The position numbers and the translations under genes were made by a program. Shown piece after piece: positions 52,968 to 62,010 of a stretch of 64,000 nt of DNA; position 1 is the stretch's first letter, and each line of letters begins with the position of its first letter. The stretch lies in assembly GCA_011174825.1 (NCBI GenBank), contig DUEZ01000075.1, positions 104,507 through 168,506 of the forward strand, written 5' to 3'. The notes under the pieces were generated by a model. That model worked only from the letters and a program-made list of their open reading frames with translations, did no database searches and had not been told where the DNA came from. The DNA comes from Anaerolineae bacterium (lineage in GTDB: Bacteria; Chloroflexota; Anaerolineae; Anaerolineales; E44-bin32).

Positions 52968-54086
52968 ATGACAAAATATCGTATCGCTTGGATGCCAGGC
53001 GATGGCATTGGTGTGGATGTGATGGAAGCCGCACGGATTGTCCTGGACGCACTGGAACTTGACGCAGAATATGTTCCGGCAGATATCGGTTGGGAGTTTT
53101 GGTGCCGAGAAGGAAATCCGTTACCTCAACGGACGATTGATATTTTGCAGACTTGCACCTGCGGGCTTTTCGGTGCCATCACATCAAAACCCAAGGACGA
53201 AGCTGCATTAGAACTAGCACCTGAACTGCAGGGTAAAGGGCTAACATACAGTAGTCCGATCGTAGGCCTACGTCAATTATTCGACCTTTACACGAATCTG
53301 CGCCCATGTAAAGCTTATCCAGGCAACCCTCTCAATTACCGTGACGACATCGATCTCGTTGTCTTTCGTGAAAATACCGAGGGACTTTACAGTGGAGTGG
53401 AATTTCACCCCCTTCCTGGTGAGCTTCGGACGATCATGACGAAATATAACCCTAGGATGACGCGCTTCGAAGACATCCCAGGGGATGAAATTTCCGTGAG
53501 CTTAAGAGTGATCACCATGAGGGGGGCAAGACGCATCATCAAGAAAGCCTTTGAGTATGCTCGTCAGTATGGTTACCCAACCGTGACACTTGTTGAGAAG
53601 CCGAACGTGTTGCGCGAAACTAGCGGAATGATGACCCGCGTCGCGCGGACAGTGGCCAAGAATTTCCCACAGATCGAACTTTGGGAGACGAACATCGACG
53701 CGCAGATGATGTGGCTGCTCAAGAATCCAGACGATTACGGTGTGATCGTAACCAGCAACATGTTCGGTGATATCGTCTCTGACCTTTCAGCACAGCTCGT
53801 GGGTGGTCTTGGCTTCGCTTCAAGCGGCAATATCGGCGATGATTTCGCTGTTTTTGAGCCCACCCACGGCTCGGCACCGAAGTACGCCGGACAATACAAG
53901 GCAAACCCTACCGCTATGCTGCTTGCGGTCAAGTTGATGCTCAATTGGCTAGGTGAGACAGAGATGGCCGAAGCGCTAGAGACCGCGATTGCTAAGGTGA
54001 TTGCAGAAGGCAAAGTACGCACCTACGATATGGGTGGGGATAGTTCAACGCTAGAAGTAGCACATGCTATTGTGGAAAAGCTGTAA
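52968..54086 (+). CDS. Isocitrate/isopropylmalate dehydrogenase family enzyme, probably NADP-isocitrate dehydrogenase
   Basis: The 372-residue enzyme has MPGDGIGVDV, the substrate block LYTNLRPCKAYPG, FRENTEGLYSGVEF, a YGYPTVTLVEKPNVLRETSGMM segment and TSNMFGDIVSDLSAQLVGGLGFASSGNIG. The coenzyme loop reads HGSAPKYAGQYKANPTA: the Lys-Tyr pair equals the NADP-binding residues of E. coli Icd, while NAD enzymes have Asp-Ile or similar there. It should convert isocitrate to 2-oxoglutarate, or reductively carboxylate it, feeding the Kor enzymes encoded nearby. Confidence 0.87.
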   Translation: MTKYRIAWMPGDGIGVDVMEAARIVLDALELDAEYVPADIGWEFWCREGNPLPQRTIDILQTCTCGLFGAITSKPKDEAALELAPELQGKGLTYSSPIVGLRQLFDLYTNLRPCKAYPGNPLNYRDDIDLVVFRENTEGLYSGVEFHPLPGELRTIMTKYNPRMTRFEDIPGDEISVSLRVITMRGARRIIKKAFEYARQYGYPTVTLVEKPNVLRETSGMMTRVARTVAKNFPQIELWETNIDAQMMWLLKNPDDYGVIVTSNMFGDIVSDLSAQLVGGLGFASSGNIGDDFAVFEPTHGSAPKYAGQYKANPTAMLLAVKLMLNWLGETEMAEALETAIAKVIAEGKVRTYDMGGDSSTLEVAHAIVEKL

Positions 54087-54187
54087 AGATGTCAGATGTC
54101 AGTAGTCAGATTTCAGACTTCAGAGAATAGACTCAAGATTTCATATTTCCACAGCTTTTCGTAATAGGAATTATTGTCTGACTACTG
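54075..54187. repeat. Interleaved inverted repeats between IDH and PrpD genes
   Basis: GAAAAGCTGT (54075-54084) is mirrored by ACAGCTTTTC (54151-54160), and CAGTAGTCAGA (54100-54110) by TCTGACTACTG (54177-54187). The two pairs overlap in order, so both cannot form as nested hairpins. Several gtcag/cagac direct motifs also occur. Confidence 0.6.
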
Positions 54188-54226
54188 TAATCTGACTGCT
54201 GGCTACTGAAAATTGGAGGTCAAAAC

Positions 54227-55603
54227 ATGCAATCCATAAGCCGTCAAATGGCAGAGTTTGCACATACGCTGGAATATTCAGATATACCACAGGAAGCCGT
54301 CCACGAGGCAAAACGCTTCCTTTTGGACAGTATGGGGTGCGCGCTAACGGCTATACGAAATGAAGACATGTCAGCGATGCATCGTTTTGTTGAGAAGTTG
54401 GGCGGAACGCCTGAAGCAACGGTCATCGGCAGCGGTCTTCGCACCAACGCCCCCAATGCCGCCTTGATGAACTGCCTTCTCACTCGGGCTTTGGATTATA
54501 ACGATATTTATTGGGAACAAGACCCGAGCCATCCTTCAGACATCATCGGTGTTGCCCTTGCTGCCGGAGAAGCCAACGGGCTTGACGGTATGCAAGCCAT
54601 CGTAGGGATCATCATTGCTTATGAGTTAGAGATGCGCTGGTGCCACGCCGCTGAGCCAGGCATTCGAGAAGTCGGTTGGCATCACGCTTCTCTCACCCAA
54701 TTCGTCAGCCCATTGGTCGCTGGTCGCATGTATGGGTTAGACCTCGATCAACTCGTAGCCGCGGTCGGAATAAGTGGGAGCAGTCATTTCACGCTCGGCG
54801 GTGTTGTCGCCGGTCACCTAACCAACATGAAGAACACAGCTGATCCGCTCGCGGCCCAAGCAGGCGTTTACGCTGCGATGATGGCTCAGGAAGGGACTAG
54901 CGGACCCGTGGAAGTGATCGAGGGTAAAGAGGGGGTAATTGAAGTTCTTTCGAATGTAACATGGCACGTAGATGAGTTGCTTAAAGATCTTGGAGGTGAA
55001 TTCATCATCACTCGTTGTAGTTATAAAGCATTTCCCACCGAAGCCCTTACTCACCAACCCATCAGCGCTACACTACAGGTTTGTCGTGACCATCAGATAA
55101 CGGACGAGGATATAGCTGAGATCCTGATCGAGACAACAACCCGTGGCGCAGATATCCTTTCAGATCCAAGTAAATACAAACCTGAAACAAAAGAGACGGC
55201 CGATCATAGCTTACCCTACGTTATCGCTGTCGCTGCAGTGGATGGAAACGTGTTGCCGGACGCTTTTAGTGACGAGAAATTACATGACCCCCGCATCTGG
55301 GAAATGCTGCCGAAAATTAAGGTCATCGCTGATCCGGAGATCGATCGTCTTTTCCCAAGAATCAAGCGCGCACGTGTAAGAATTACGACAAAAGATGGCT
55401 ATACGCATCAAGCTCAAACGGATGTTGCAAAAGGATCTCCCGACGACCCGCTAAGCGATGATGAGGTCGTGGCCAAGTTCCGCGCCAATGCAAGGGGTAT
55501 CGTAAGCGATCAGAGAATGGACGAGATCATCGAAGCAACATGGAGGTTTGAAAACGTTTCTGATCTGCGTGATTACATGGCTCTCTTGGTCGCTGATCTT
55601 TAA
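54227..55603 (+). CDS. MmgE/PrpD family protein
   Basis: The 458-residue product matches the MmgE/PrpD fold: KRFLLDSMGCALTA near the N-terminus, AALMNCLLTRALDYNDIYW, SHPSDIIGVALAAGEANG, EVGWHHASLTQFVSPLVAGRMYGL and RCSYKAFPTEALTHQPISATL. Members include 2-methylcitrate dehydratase, cis-aconitate decarboxylase and iminodisuccinate epimerase. In this cluster a tricarboxylic acid substrate is likely. PrpB and PrpC partners of a methylcitrate cycle are not visible in the window. taggaggt-like aattggaggtc precedes the ATG. Confidence 0.87.
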   Translation: MQSISRQMAEFAHTLEYSDIPQEAVHEAKRFLLDSMGCALTAIRNEDMSAMHRFVEKLGGTPEATVIGSGLRTNAPNAALMNCLLTRALDYNDIYWEQDPSHPSDIIGVALAAGEANGLDGMQAIVGIIIAYELEMRWCHAAEPGIREVGWHHASLTQFVSPLVAGRMYGLDLDQLVAAVGISGSSHFTLGGVVAGHLTNMKNTADPLAAQAGVYAAMMAQEGTSGPVEVIEGKEGVIEVLSNVTWHVDELLKDLGGEFIITRCSYKAFPTEALTHQPISATLQVCRDHQITDEDIAEILIETTTRGADILSDPSKYKPETKETADHSLPYVIAVAAVDGNVLPDAFSDEKLHDPRIWEMLPKIKVIADPEIDRLFPRIKRARVRITTKDGYTHQAQTDVAKGSPDDPLSDDEVVAKFRANARGIVSDQRMDEIIEATWRFENVSDLRDYMALLVADL

Positions 55604-55666
55604 ACCAAATTTCAATCCAACGATATCATCTACTCTTTTACCGCAACCTTCAGCCTACAATTCAAC

Positions 55667-55761
55667 GCACCCTTAAGGGTGCGGCTACATTGGATATCAC
55701 TTCCCTGAGGACACTAGGTACCCAGTATCGTCGTAGGGGCGCACGGCCGTGCGCCCCTACT
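55667..55761. repeat. Composite intergenic repeat R2+R3 (copy 3)
   Basis: CACCCTTAAGGGTGCGGCTACattggatatcac followed by gtcgtaGGGGCGCACGGCCGTGCGCCCC. The R3 part is here a near-perfect palindrome without the long middle of the other copies. Confidence 0.75.
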
Positions 55762-55804
55762 TTATTATCTCTGATCGCAGTATTGGCATCCCAATTTTGC
55801 GGAA

Positions 55805-57022
55805 CTACGCCTCTGGACCTTCAACCGTCGTCTCATCTTCAGGTATCGGCGAAACAGGCGGTGGTGGTGGAATCTGTGATCCGGGTGGTTCTACTTCCGA
55901 AGGCGTTTCACCATAAGGTGATGGCAGCTTCTCTATGGACGGAATCGTAGCTTTTCGGCGTCCGATCAACCAACCGACAACGAGAAGTACCAATCCGATA
56001 CCACCAATAAGCAGCGCATGGAACATTAAAAGACCAAGAATAACGTCTATCAAGCCTTCAACGACCAGTTTACCCATCTCATATACCGCCGGTGATTCAT
56101 AGCGGATATCCGAGAGTAAACGAGGCAGCAGTTGCTCACGTGCGAGAGGCGTCAGGAGGGCATATCCAAAAATGAAGACCCCGCTCAAGAGAAGTGGAAT
56201 CCCCCACCATCGGCCAAATTCGCTCCACGATCGGATAGCGAAAGCCATGATCAGGCCAAGCAAAGCGATCGGTACGAGCCAGATGGATCGCGAGAGTGTT
56301 CGCACTAAGCGGATCCAATCCTTCATGACCATCATATCAACCGCCTCCTGAGGGTCGATTTCCTCTCCGCCAATAACGAACTCAGGAGGGATTTCTCTCA
56401 AGGCCTCCATCATCATCTCTGTCGCATAACTCATGAGACGCTCGCGATACGGCTCGGGAGGTTCACAGCGTAAGATGGGAACCGCTTCAGATCGCCGTAA
56501 AGCTTGCTGGATTTCCTCATTCTGATTGGTTGTGCAACTCGGCCAGGAGTCAACAATCATCTCAAGGATCTCCTCAGCACCTCCCCTCATGAGCCGGTCT
56601 TTAAATGGTTGAATATCGAGGACAAGTTTAGGTACGGGCTCCTCGCTGTCAATCCAAGAATTCAATGCATTGAATACCTCAGCGATCTGACTCTTGATCC
56701 ATCCGGAAGGTAGTACGATGTCAACCAAGGTTTCCCGATCGCCCGGTGATAAATCTTGCAGCAGTTCCATTAAGTTAATATCACCAGGTCCCATCCTACC
56801 TAAAAACTCTGGTGAGAGTAGCTGATCGGTAACAAATGACCGCAAGACGCCCGACTCAATCAACTCCGCTGTGAGCTGTTCACTTAGGATTTCAGGCGAA
56901 AACACTACCCGCGAAACATCGAATATCAAAAGTGTTAGCGGTAGGGTCAAGATGACCAAGAGAGCCAGAAAGCCGGCGATCAACTTCATCGTGGTTCCGA
57001 GGCAACCATTAGATTGAGACAT
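55805..57022 (-). CDS. Hypothetical membrane protein with Pro-rich C-terminal tail
   Basis: The 405-residue protein has one N-terminal membrane helix (about 12-36), an external region of about 190 residues rich in acidic helices, three more helices (about 240-345) and a cytoplasmic tail with SQIPPPPPVSPIPEDET. I do not recognise the family. Nothing in it points to transport or catalysis. It is a single-gene unit, convergent with the PrpD-family gene and upstream of the KorAB operon end. Confidence 0.6.
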   Translation of the reverse strand: MSQSNGCLGTTMKLIAGFLALLVILTLPLTLLIFDVSRVVFSPEILSEQLTAELIESGVLRSFVTDQLLSPEFLGRMGPGDINLMELLQDLSPGDRETLVDIVLPSGWIKSQIAEVFNALNSWIDSEEPVPKLVLDIQPFKDRLMRGGAEEILEMIVDSWPSCTTNQNEEIQQALRRSEAVPILRCEPPEPYRERLMSYATEMMMEALREIPPEFVIGGEEIDPQEAVDMMVMKDWIRLVRTLSRSIWLVPIALLGLIMAFAIRSWSEFGRWWGIPLLLSGVFIFGYALLTPLAREQLLPRLLSDIRYESPAVYEMGKLVVEGLIDVILGLLMFHALLIGGIGLVLLVVGWLIGRRKATIPSIEKLPSPYGETPSEVEPPGSQIPPPPPVSPIPEDETTVEGPEA

Positions 57023-57596
57023 GGTAACCCTCCTTCGAGTGAATACTCACCCGCTTAGGTATTTCCCATGGGTGATTTCGTGATTGTCGTGTTGATCAAT
57101 CCTGCGCTCACGAGTGTTGTACTTAAAGCTTCGCTCATTTATCGTTGATCAACTTGAAATCCACCTCAGAAGGCCGTGATAAGCGTCAGGCATTCAATGC
57201 CAAGAATAAGCTGAAGACAAACCAACATGAAAGGTGGAAGTACATCGTGATCCACTTTGCTTACGACATACATTCCACCCCAAATACTGGTCGCTGTCAA
57301 TCCAGCGAAAATCCCATAGGCTTGCACCCGTCCCTCAATGGAGCGCGATGATACTCACCAACCCCAGACCCCGATAGCATTCTTGCTCACACCGCCTTGG
57401 TACACTCCCCAGAACCCCTAAAGACTTCTTCATCTATCCCATCCTCACCATGAACCGCCCTAAGGAACAGCACAAGTCGTAAACTTGAAGTCTACAGTAA
57501 CCTCCCCGCGAGTTTAAAAACTCGCGGGGAGGTTGTTTGATAGCTTGCAGCTTGAGCTCGAAGCCTCCAGCTTGTATTTTGAGATTTGCGACTCGT
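57023..57596. other. Gene-free region
   Basis: It holds the promoter side of the hypothetical membrane protein gene and the terminator at 57498-57534. The 68-residue track ORF at 57145 has no protein-like features. Confidence 0.5.
57498..57534. terminator. Strong palindromic terminator after the KorAB operon
   Basis: ACCTCCCCGCGAGTTT and AAACTCGCGGGGAGGT pair over about 16 bases around aa, with T-rich flanks. It lies 60 bases after the korB2 stop, so it should end that operon. Confidence 0.8.
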
Positions 57597-58649
57597 TTAC
57601 CGAAACGCCTCCATAACCTGGTCTAAGCTGTCTTTCGATGGTCGAAGCTCCTGCTCCGTAAGATAGACCAGCGGAGTATCAACCATCTCCTCGGTCTCAG
57701 GTAATGGGGGCTGCTCTTCGTTAATGAAAATCAGTCCGGTGACCAAAACTCCACCACAACAGGTCTCCTCAAGCATCTTGAGGGCTTCCATACGATCGGT
57801 GGGGTTGTAATCTTGTTCAAGTTTTTTAAACAACAGTGTGGAACCATCGTACATGTCGACCTCGGTGATCTCACCAGGCTTGTACTCGACTTGGATCTCG
57901 TCCCTCTTAGGAACCCATGTAACGTCATGCAACGGGTACTCATGAGCCTTCCCCCAAGTATAGCTTTTCGTCGACTCTCCTCGATTATTAAACGTCACGC
58001 AGGGGCTGATGATATCCAACACAGCTGTCCCTTGGAAACTCAAGGCGGCTTTTAGCAATTCCTTCACTTGCTTCGGATCCCCTGCAAACGAACGGGCGAC
58101 GAATCCACAATTGGCGATCAGCGCCTCCATACAAACGTCAACCGGCATGAAGGGGTTCACGCCAATTTTCCTAAGCACCTGACCTTTGTCGGCCGTTGCA
58201 GAAAATTGTCCCTTGGTGAGACCATAGACACCGTTATTCTCAATGATGTAGACCATAGGGACATTTCTCCGGACCAGATGAATAAATTGACCAATGCCAA
58301 TGCTCGCGGTGTCACCATCTCCTGATACCCCTATCAACTTGATAGATCTATTTGCTAAAGCGGTGCCTGTAGCAATAGAAGGCATCCGTCCGTGCAAACT
58401 GTTAAAACCATGCGAACGGTTCAGGAAATAGGTGGGACTTTTGCTCGAACATCCTATCCCGGATAGTTTGACGATCTTTTCCGGCTTTATCGATAACTCA
58501 TATAAGGAAGTCATGATCTGACTCGAGATTGAGTTGTGACCACAACCTTGGCACAGGGTTGTCGCTGAACCTTTGTAATCCGCTTTCGTTAACCCTAATT
58601 GATTGACGTTTATTGTTGGAGTATCTTTCTCAGAAACATCAGTAGCCAT
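57597..58649 (-). CDS. 2-oxoacid:ferredoxin oxidoreductase, beta subunit (KorAB type)
   Basis: I start it at 58649 (MATDVSEKDTPTINV), one base after the alpha gene stop; the track start lies inside that gene. The 350-residue TPP subunit has LCQGCGHNSISSQ, GIGCSSKSPTYFLNRSHGFNSLHGRMP, GDGDTASIGIGQFIHLVRRN with NNGVYGLTKGQ, and SPCVTFNN for the cluster. It pairs with the fused alpha/gamma subunit as in two-subunit Kor enzymes. The substrate may be 2-oxoglutarate, pyruvate or another 2-oxoacid. Confidence 0.9.
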   Translation of the reverse strand: MATDVSEKDTPTINVNQLGLTKADYKGSATTLCQGCGHNSISSQIMTSLYELSIKPEKIVKLSGIGCSSKSPTYFLNRSHGFNSLHGRMPSIATGTALANRSIKLIGVSGDGDTASIGIGQFIHLVRRNVPMVYIIENNGVYGLTKGQFSATADKGQVLRKIGVNPFMPVDVCMEALIANCGFVARSFAGDPKQVKELLKAALSFQGTAVLDIISPCVTFNNRGESTKSYTWGKAHEYPLHDVTWVPKRDEIQVEYKPGEITEVDMYDGSTLLFKKLEQDYNPTDRMEALKMLEETCCGGVLVTGLIFINEEQPPLPETEEMVDTPLVYLTEQELRPSKDSLDQVMEAFR

Positions 58650-58650
58650 C

Positions 58651-60489
58651 CTAACCTCCCGCTCGATCGAGTACCGCCTCGACAACCCATCGTGCACTCA
58701 ATGGCAACCCATTGTTATGTGTTAGCGAATGAAGTTTACCCGCTTGATCCGGTACTTCCAGCTGAAGTAATTTATGCATCTGACCATCGGTGTTCATCTC
58801 AATAACGTAAACGGCGTCATGCTCCCTAATGAAGATTTCTACTTCAGGAGCGAAAGGCACGGCACGGACTCGCAAATAATCCGTTGATAGACCCTCCATT
58901 TTCAAACGATCCAAGGCTTCTATAATCGCAGGATCTGTCGAGCCATATCCGATCAATCCGATACGAGCGCCATGGGTTTTCTGAATTACAGGACGAGGCA
59001 ACAGGTTCCGCGCCGTTTCAAGTTTTCGCCATATCCGTTCGATATTGTTGTCCCAATCATCGGGTTGTTCACTGTAGACAGCATGTTCGTTATGTCCCGT
59101 TCCGCGAGTGAAGTACGCCGCCAAAGGATGATCCGTTCCCGGTAAAGTCCTGTAGGTGATCCCATCACCATCCACATCTCGGTAGCGAGCGAACTCACGA
59201 AATCGATCAAGATCTTCCGCTGTTAGGATCTTACCTCGATCGAAGGGTTGGGATGGATATGCGAACTTTTCCGATATCCAAAGGTTCATACCCAGGTCTA
59301 AATCACTGAGCACAAATATTGGGGTTTGTAGTCGCTCTGCAAGGTCAAACGCTTGCCAACCAAACTCGAAGCACTCGACGATTGAGCCGGGAAGCAGCAT
59401 GACTTGTTTTGTGTCCCCATGTCCAAGGAATCGCACGAAGAGGATATCTCCTTGGGATGTACGGGTCGGAAGCCCAGTGCTCGGTCCCATCCTTTGAACA
59501 TCCCAGACCACGATTGGAATTTCTGCAAAGAAAGCGAGCCCTGCAAATTCCGCCATCAATGAGATCCCTGGTCCTGAGGTAGAAGTCATCGCCCGTGCGC
59601 CGGCCCATCCCGCACCAACGGCCATCCCTATCGCAGCCAATTCATCTTCAGCTTGTATTACCACGTAGGTAGCTTTACCGGACTCCTCATCCTTTCGAAG
59701 TTGAGGCAAATATTCCTCTAAGGCATCGGCTAGGCTTGAGGCGGGTGTGATCGGATACCAGGCAGCAAAACCTACACCACCATAGATCGCACCCAACGCA
59801 GAGGCGGTGTTGCCATCAACGAGGAGCAAGTCATGGGTTTGATCGCTCCGTTCAATGTGATACCGATCCTGCTTGATCAGGTTCTCATCTGCCCAAGATG
59901 CAGCCGCTTGGATCATACGCATGTTCAAATCCACGGCACTTTGTTTACCCATGAAGTGCGTCTCGAGGGCACCTTGGATTTCGTCTATCTCTATTCCGAG
60001 CATCTCAGCAACCACACCGACATAGGCCATGTTTGCGATGTAATCTCGCAAATCTTGAGCGGGATTAACGTCTTTGACCAAATCACGCACGGGCATGGGA
60101 TAGAAGACGACATCAGATCGCTCTTCCGTGATCGTAAACCGATCGTCGTAGAAACAGACCCCATCGGGTGCCAGATCTTTTAGATCCTCGGCAAATGTGG
60201 TCGGGTTCATCGCGATCAAGATTTCAGCGCTGTCTCGACGAGCCGAATATCCCTCTGAGCTTACCCGGATGGTAAACCACGTGGGTAAACCCTGGATATT
60301 GGACGGGAACAAATTCTTCCCACTCACAGGAATACCCATCCTGAACAAGGATCGGATGATCGCTAGGTTTGAGGTTTGACTTCCTGATCCGTTAACAGTT
60401 GCCACGACCATCGAGAAATCGTTAACGATATGTTCTTTGTTCTTCTTTGATTTGGTTTTTTCCCGTACAGTAATGTCAGATTCCGTCAT
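58651..60489 (-). CDS. 2-oxoacid:ferredoxin oxidoreductase, fused gamma-alpha subunit (KorAB type)
   Basis: The 612-residue chain begins with a charged tail, then a gamma domain (about 25-200; VATVNGSGSQTSNLAIIRSLFRMGIPVSGKNLFPSNIQGLPTWFTIRVS) and an alpha domain (about 230-612) with AAWYPITPASSLADALEEYLP, QAEDELAAIGMAVGAGWAGARAMTSTSGPGISLMAEFAG and RMGPSTGLPTRTSQGDILFV. No extra ferredoxin subunit is encoded, as usual for this type. It follows the GntR regulator gene after 13 bases, so that gene probably controls this operon. Confidence 0.92.
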   Translation of the reverse strand: MTESDITVREKTKSKKNKEHIVNDFSMVVATVNGSGSQTSNLAIIRSLFRMGIPVSGKNLFPSNIQGLPTWFTIRVSSEGYSARRDSAEILIAMNPTTFAEDLKDLAPDGVCFYDDRFTITEERSDVVFYPMPVRDLVKDVNPAQDLRDYIANMAYVGVVAEMLGIEIDEIQGALETHFMGKQSAVDLNMRMIQAAASWADENLIKQDRYHIERSDQTHDLLLVDGNTASALGAIYGGVGFAAWYPITPASSLADALEEYLPQLRKDEESGKATYVVIQAEDELAAIGMAVGAGWAGARAMTSTSGPGISLMAEFAGLAFFAEIPIVVWDVQRMGPSTGLPTRTSQGDILFVRFLGHGDTKQVMLLPGSIVECFEFGWQAFDLAERLQTPIFVLSDLDLGMNLWISEKFAYPSQPFDRGKILTAEDLDRFREFARYRDVDGDGITYRTLPGTDHPLAAYFTRGTGHNEHAVYSEQPDDWDNNIERIWRKLETARNLLPRPVIQKTHGARIGLIGYGSTDPAIIEALDRLKMEGLSTDYLRVRAVPFAPEVEIFIREHDAVYVIEMNTDGQMHKLLQLEVPDQAGKLHSLTHNNGLPLSARWVVEAVLDRAGG

Positions 60490-60502
60490 TCACTGCCTCT
60501 CC

Positions 60503-61222
60503 CTATTCATCCCGTAGATCGCTCTTCTCACCCAACCTTGATTTCGGTATGTTTGCACTCAGTTCAGGACGATAATGCAACATCCCTACATGTTCAACCA
60601 GAGCACGGTACCCGGCATCGTAATCGCCATTGTTAATCGCCTCGACCATTTCCTGATGGTAGGACCACACACGCTCAAGGTACTTGTAATCTGAATATAC
60701 GTTTAATCCGACGGTCTCGTATGCATCCCAATAGACCTCAAGCAAATCCGTGACCAAAGGATTCTTCAACCTTGAATAGATGGTGAGATGTAAATCTCTA
60801 TGCTCTTGGTGGGGAATCTGAATCGGATTACCCTGCAACATCTGCCACGCGCGTTCGATTAAAGATTGCAGATGTTGTTTTTCCTCGGTTCGGAGTAACC
60901 GCACTGCCTCATGCCAGTAAGCCGCTTCTAAGTGATCCCTCAAACTACCCAGGCGTTCGAAATTGCCCGGATCGATCAACAAGGCGAAGCTAAGGCTGGC
61001 CCGGAGACATGGCAGGAAAGAATACTCAAGTGTCCGCATCCCGGTTTTCGGTCGAACTTCCACCAGTCCCATCAGGCGAGCGACCTCAAGCTGTTCTCGA
61101 AGCTTACTGCTGCTTATCCCTAGATGCCGAGCAAGTTCTTGGATCGCTGGAAGTCGATGATCAGGTTTCCCATCCAGGTCAGCAAGATAGCGAAGGAACT
61201 CAGATTGGACTTGTAGCAGCAT
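60503..61222 (-). CDS. GntR family transcriptional regulator with FCD domain
   Basis: The start at 61222 (MLLQVQSEFL) has gaggtg six bases upstream; a GTG two codons earlier is the track start. The 239-residue protein has a winged helix (LPAIQELARHLGISSSKLREQLEVARLMGLVEVRPKTG) and an FCD effector domain (about 90-225) of the FadR group, which commonly binds organic acids. It is the first gene of the KorAB operon, and a long palindrome just upstream of it is its likely operator. Confidence 0.92.
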   Translation of the reverse strand: MLLQVQSEFLRYLADLDGKPDHRLPAIQELARHLGISSSKLREQLEVARLMGLVEVRPKTGMRTLEYSFLPCLRASLSFALLIDPGNFERLGSLRDHLEAAYWHEAVRLLRTEEKQHLQSLIERAWQMLQGNPIQIPHQEHRDLHLTIYSRLKNPLVTDLLEVYWDAYETVGLNVYSDYKYLERVWSYHQEMVEAINNGDYDAGYRALVEHVGMLHYRPELSANIPKSRLGEKSDLRDE

Positions 61223-61242
61223 GATCACCTCAACGCTTTCTC

Positions 61243-61275
61243 AATCATATGTTTTATCAGATAAATCATATGATT
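61243..61275 (-). promoter_or_regulatory. Nested palindromic operator upstream of the GntR gene
   Basis: The 33 bases read AATCATATG-ttttatcagataaat-CATATGATT: the outer 9-base arms are perfect mirrors and the centre TTTATC-a-GATAAA is a second palindrome on the same axis. It lies about 20 bases before the regulator's start. The size and position suggest binding of two regulator dimers or one dimer with extended contacts. Confidence 0.7.
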
Positions 61276-61343
61276 ACAGCACATCGCAGTTTATCACACC
61301 TTCTACTTGGCTGTCAACATGTGCTCTCCGACCCTAACTTTGG

Positions 61344-61349
61344 TAGAAT
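61344..61349 (+). promoter_or_regulatory. -10 element of the SanA-like gene
   Basis: TGG-TAGAAT (extended -10) ends six bases before the ATG at 61356. A leaderless transcript is likely, although a gagg also stands directly before the ATG. Confidence 0.4.
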
Positions 61350-61355
61350 CTGAGG

Positions 61356-62006
61356 ATGAATATCAACACACTCTCGCCTACCCTTCGATGGGCCATCCTT
61401 GGCATAATCATCGCCCTTTTGTTTTTCATCCCACGTTGGCTTCTGATCCGACGGTATAACGATCGTATTTTTACGCTTGAAAACGCACCGGGAAAAACAA
61501 CCGCTATTGTTTTCGGAGCCGGATTGCGTCGCGACGGCACCCCAACAACCGTGCTTGCCGATCGAGTGGCAACCGCTGCTTCTCTCTATCGTGAAGGTAA
61601 AGTTGAGACGATCCTCATGAGCGGATCTATCAGTGGGGAGCATTACAACGAACCAGCTGCCATGCGATCGCTTGCTATAGATTTGGGTGTCTCGACTCAA
61701 GACATCCTTGTCGATACGGGTGGAACTCGCTCGCTTTACACATGCCAGCGAGCTCATCAGGTATTCGGGATCGAACAAGCCCTCCTGATATCCCAACGCT
61801 TTCATCTCCCTAGAGCGTTGATTATCTGTGACGCGATGGGCCTTTCTGCTGAGGGTGTCTCCTCCGATTTGCACCTTTACCGATCGAGATTCCTCTGGGA
61901 ATTGAGAGAGATACCTGCCACCCTGAGAGCCCTATGGGATGCATGCATCATCAAGAATCAAGCGATCAACACCATCGCTCAGGAGCCTGAAGATAGAAAG
62001 GGTTGA
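61356..62006 (+). CDS. SanA/YdcF (DUF218) family membrane protein
   Basis: This 216-residue protein has one N-terminal membrane helix (about 12-30) and the ElyC/SanA/YdcF domain: TAIVFGAGLRRDGTPTTVLADRVATAASLYREGKVETILMSG, then QDILVDTGGTRSLYTCQRAHQVFGIEQALLISQRFHLPRAL. In E. coli SanA and ElyC relate to envelope integrity and vancomycin tolerance. It overlaps nothing, but the HD gene starts five bases after its stop codon, so they form a pair. Confidence 0.88.
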   Translation: MNINTLSPTLRWAILGIIIALLFFIPRWLLIRRYNDRIFTLENAPGKTTAIVFGAGLRRDGTPTTVLADRVATAASLYREGKVETILMSGSISGEHYNEPAAMRSLAIDLGVSTQDILVDTGGTRSLYTCQRAHQVFGIEQALLISQRFHLPRALIICDAMGLSAEGVSSDLHLYRSRFLWELREIPATLRALWDACIIKNQAINTIAQEPEDRKG

Positions 62007-62010
62007 TACG

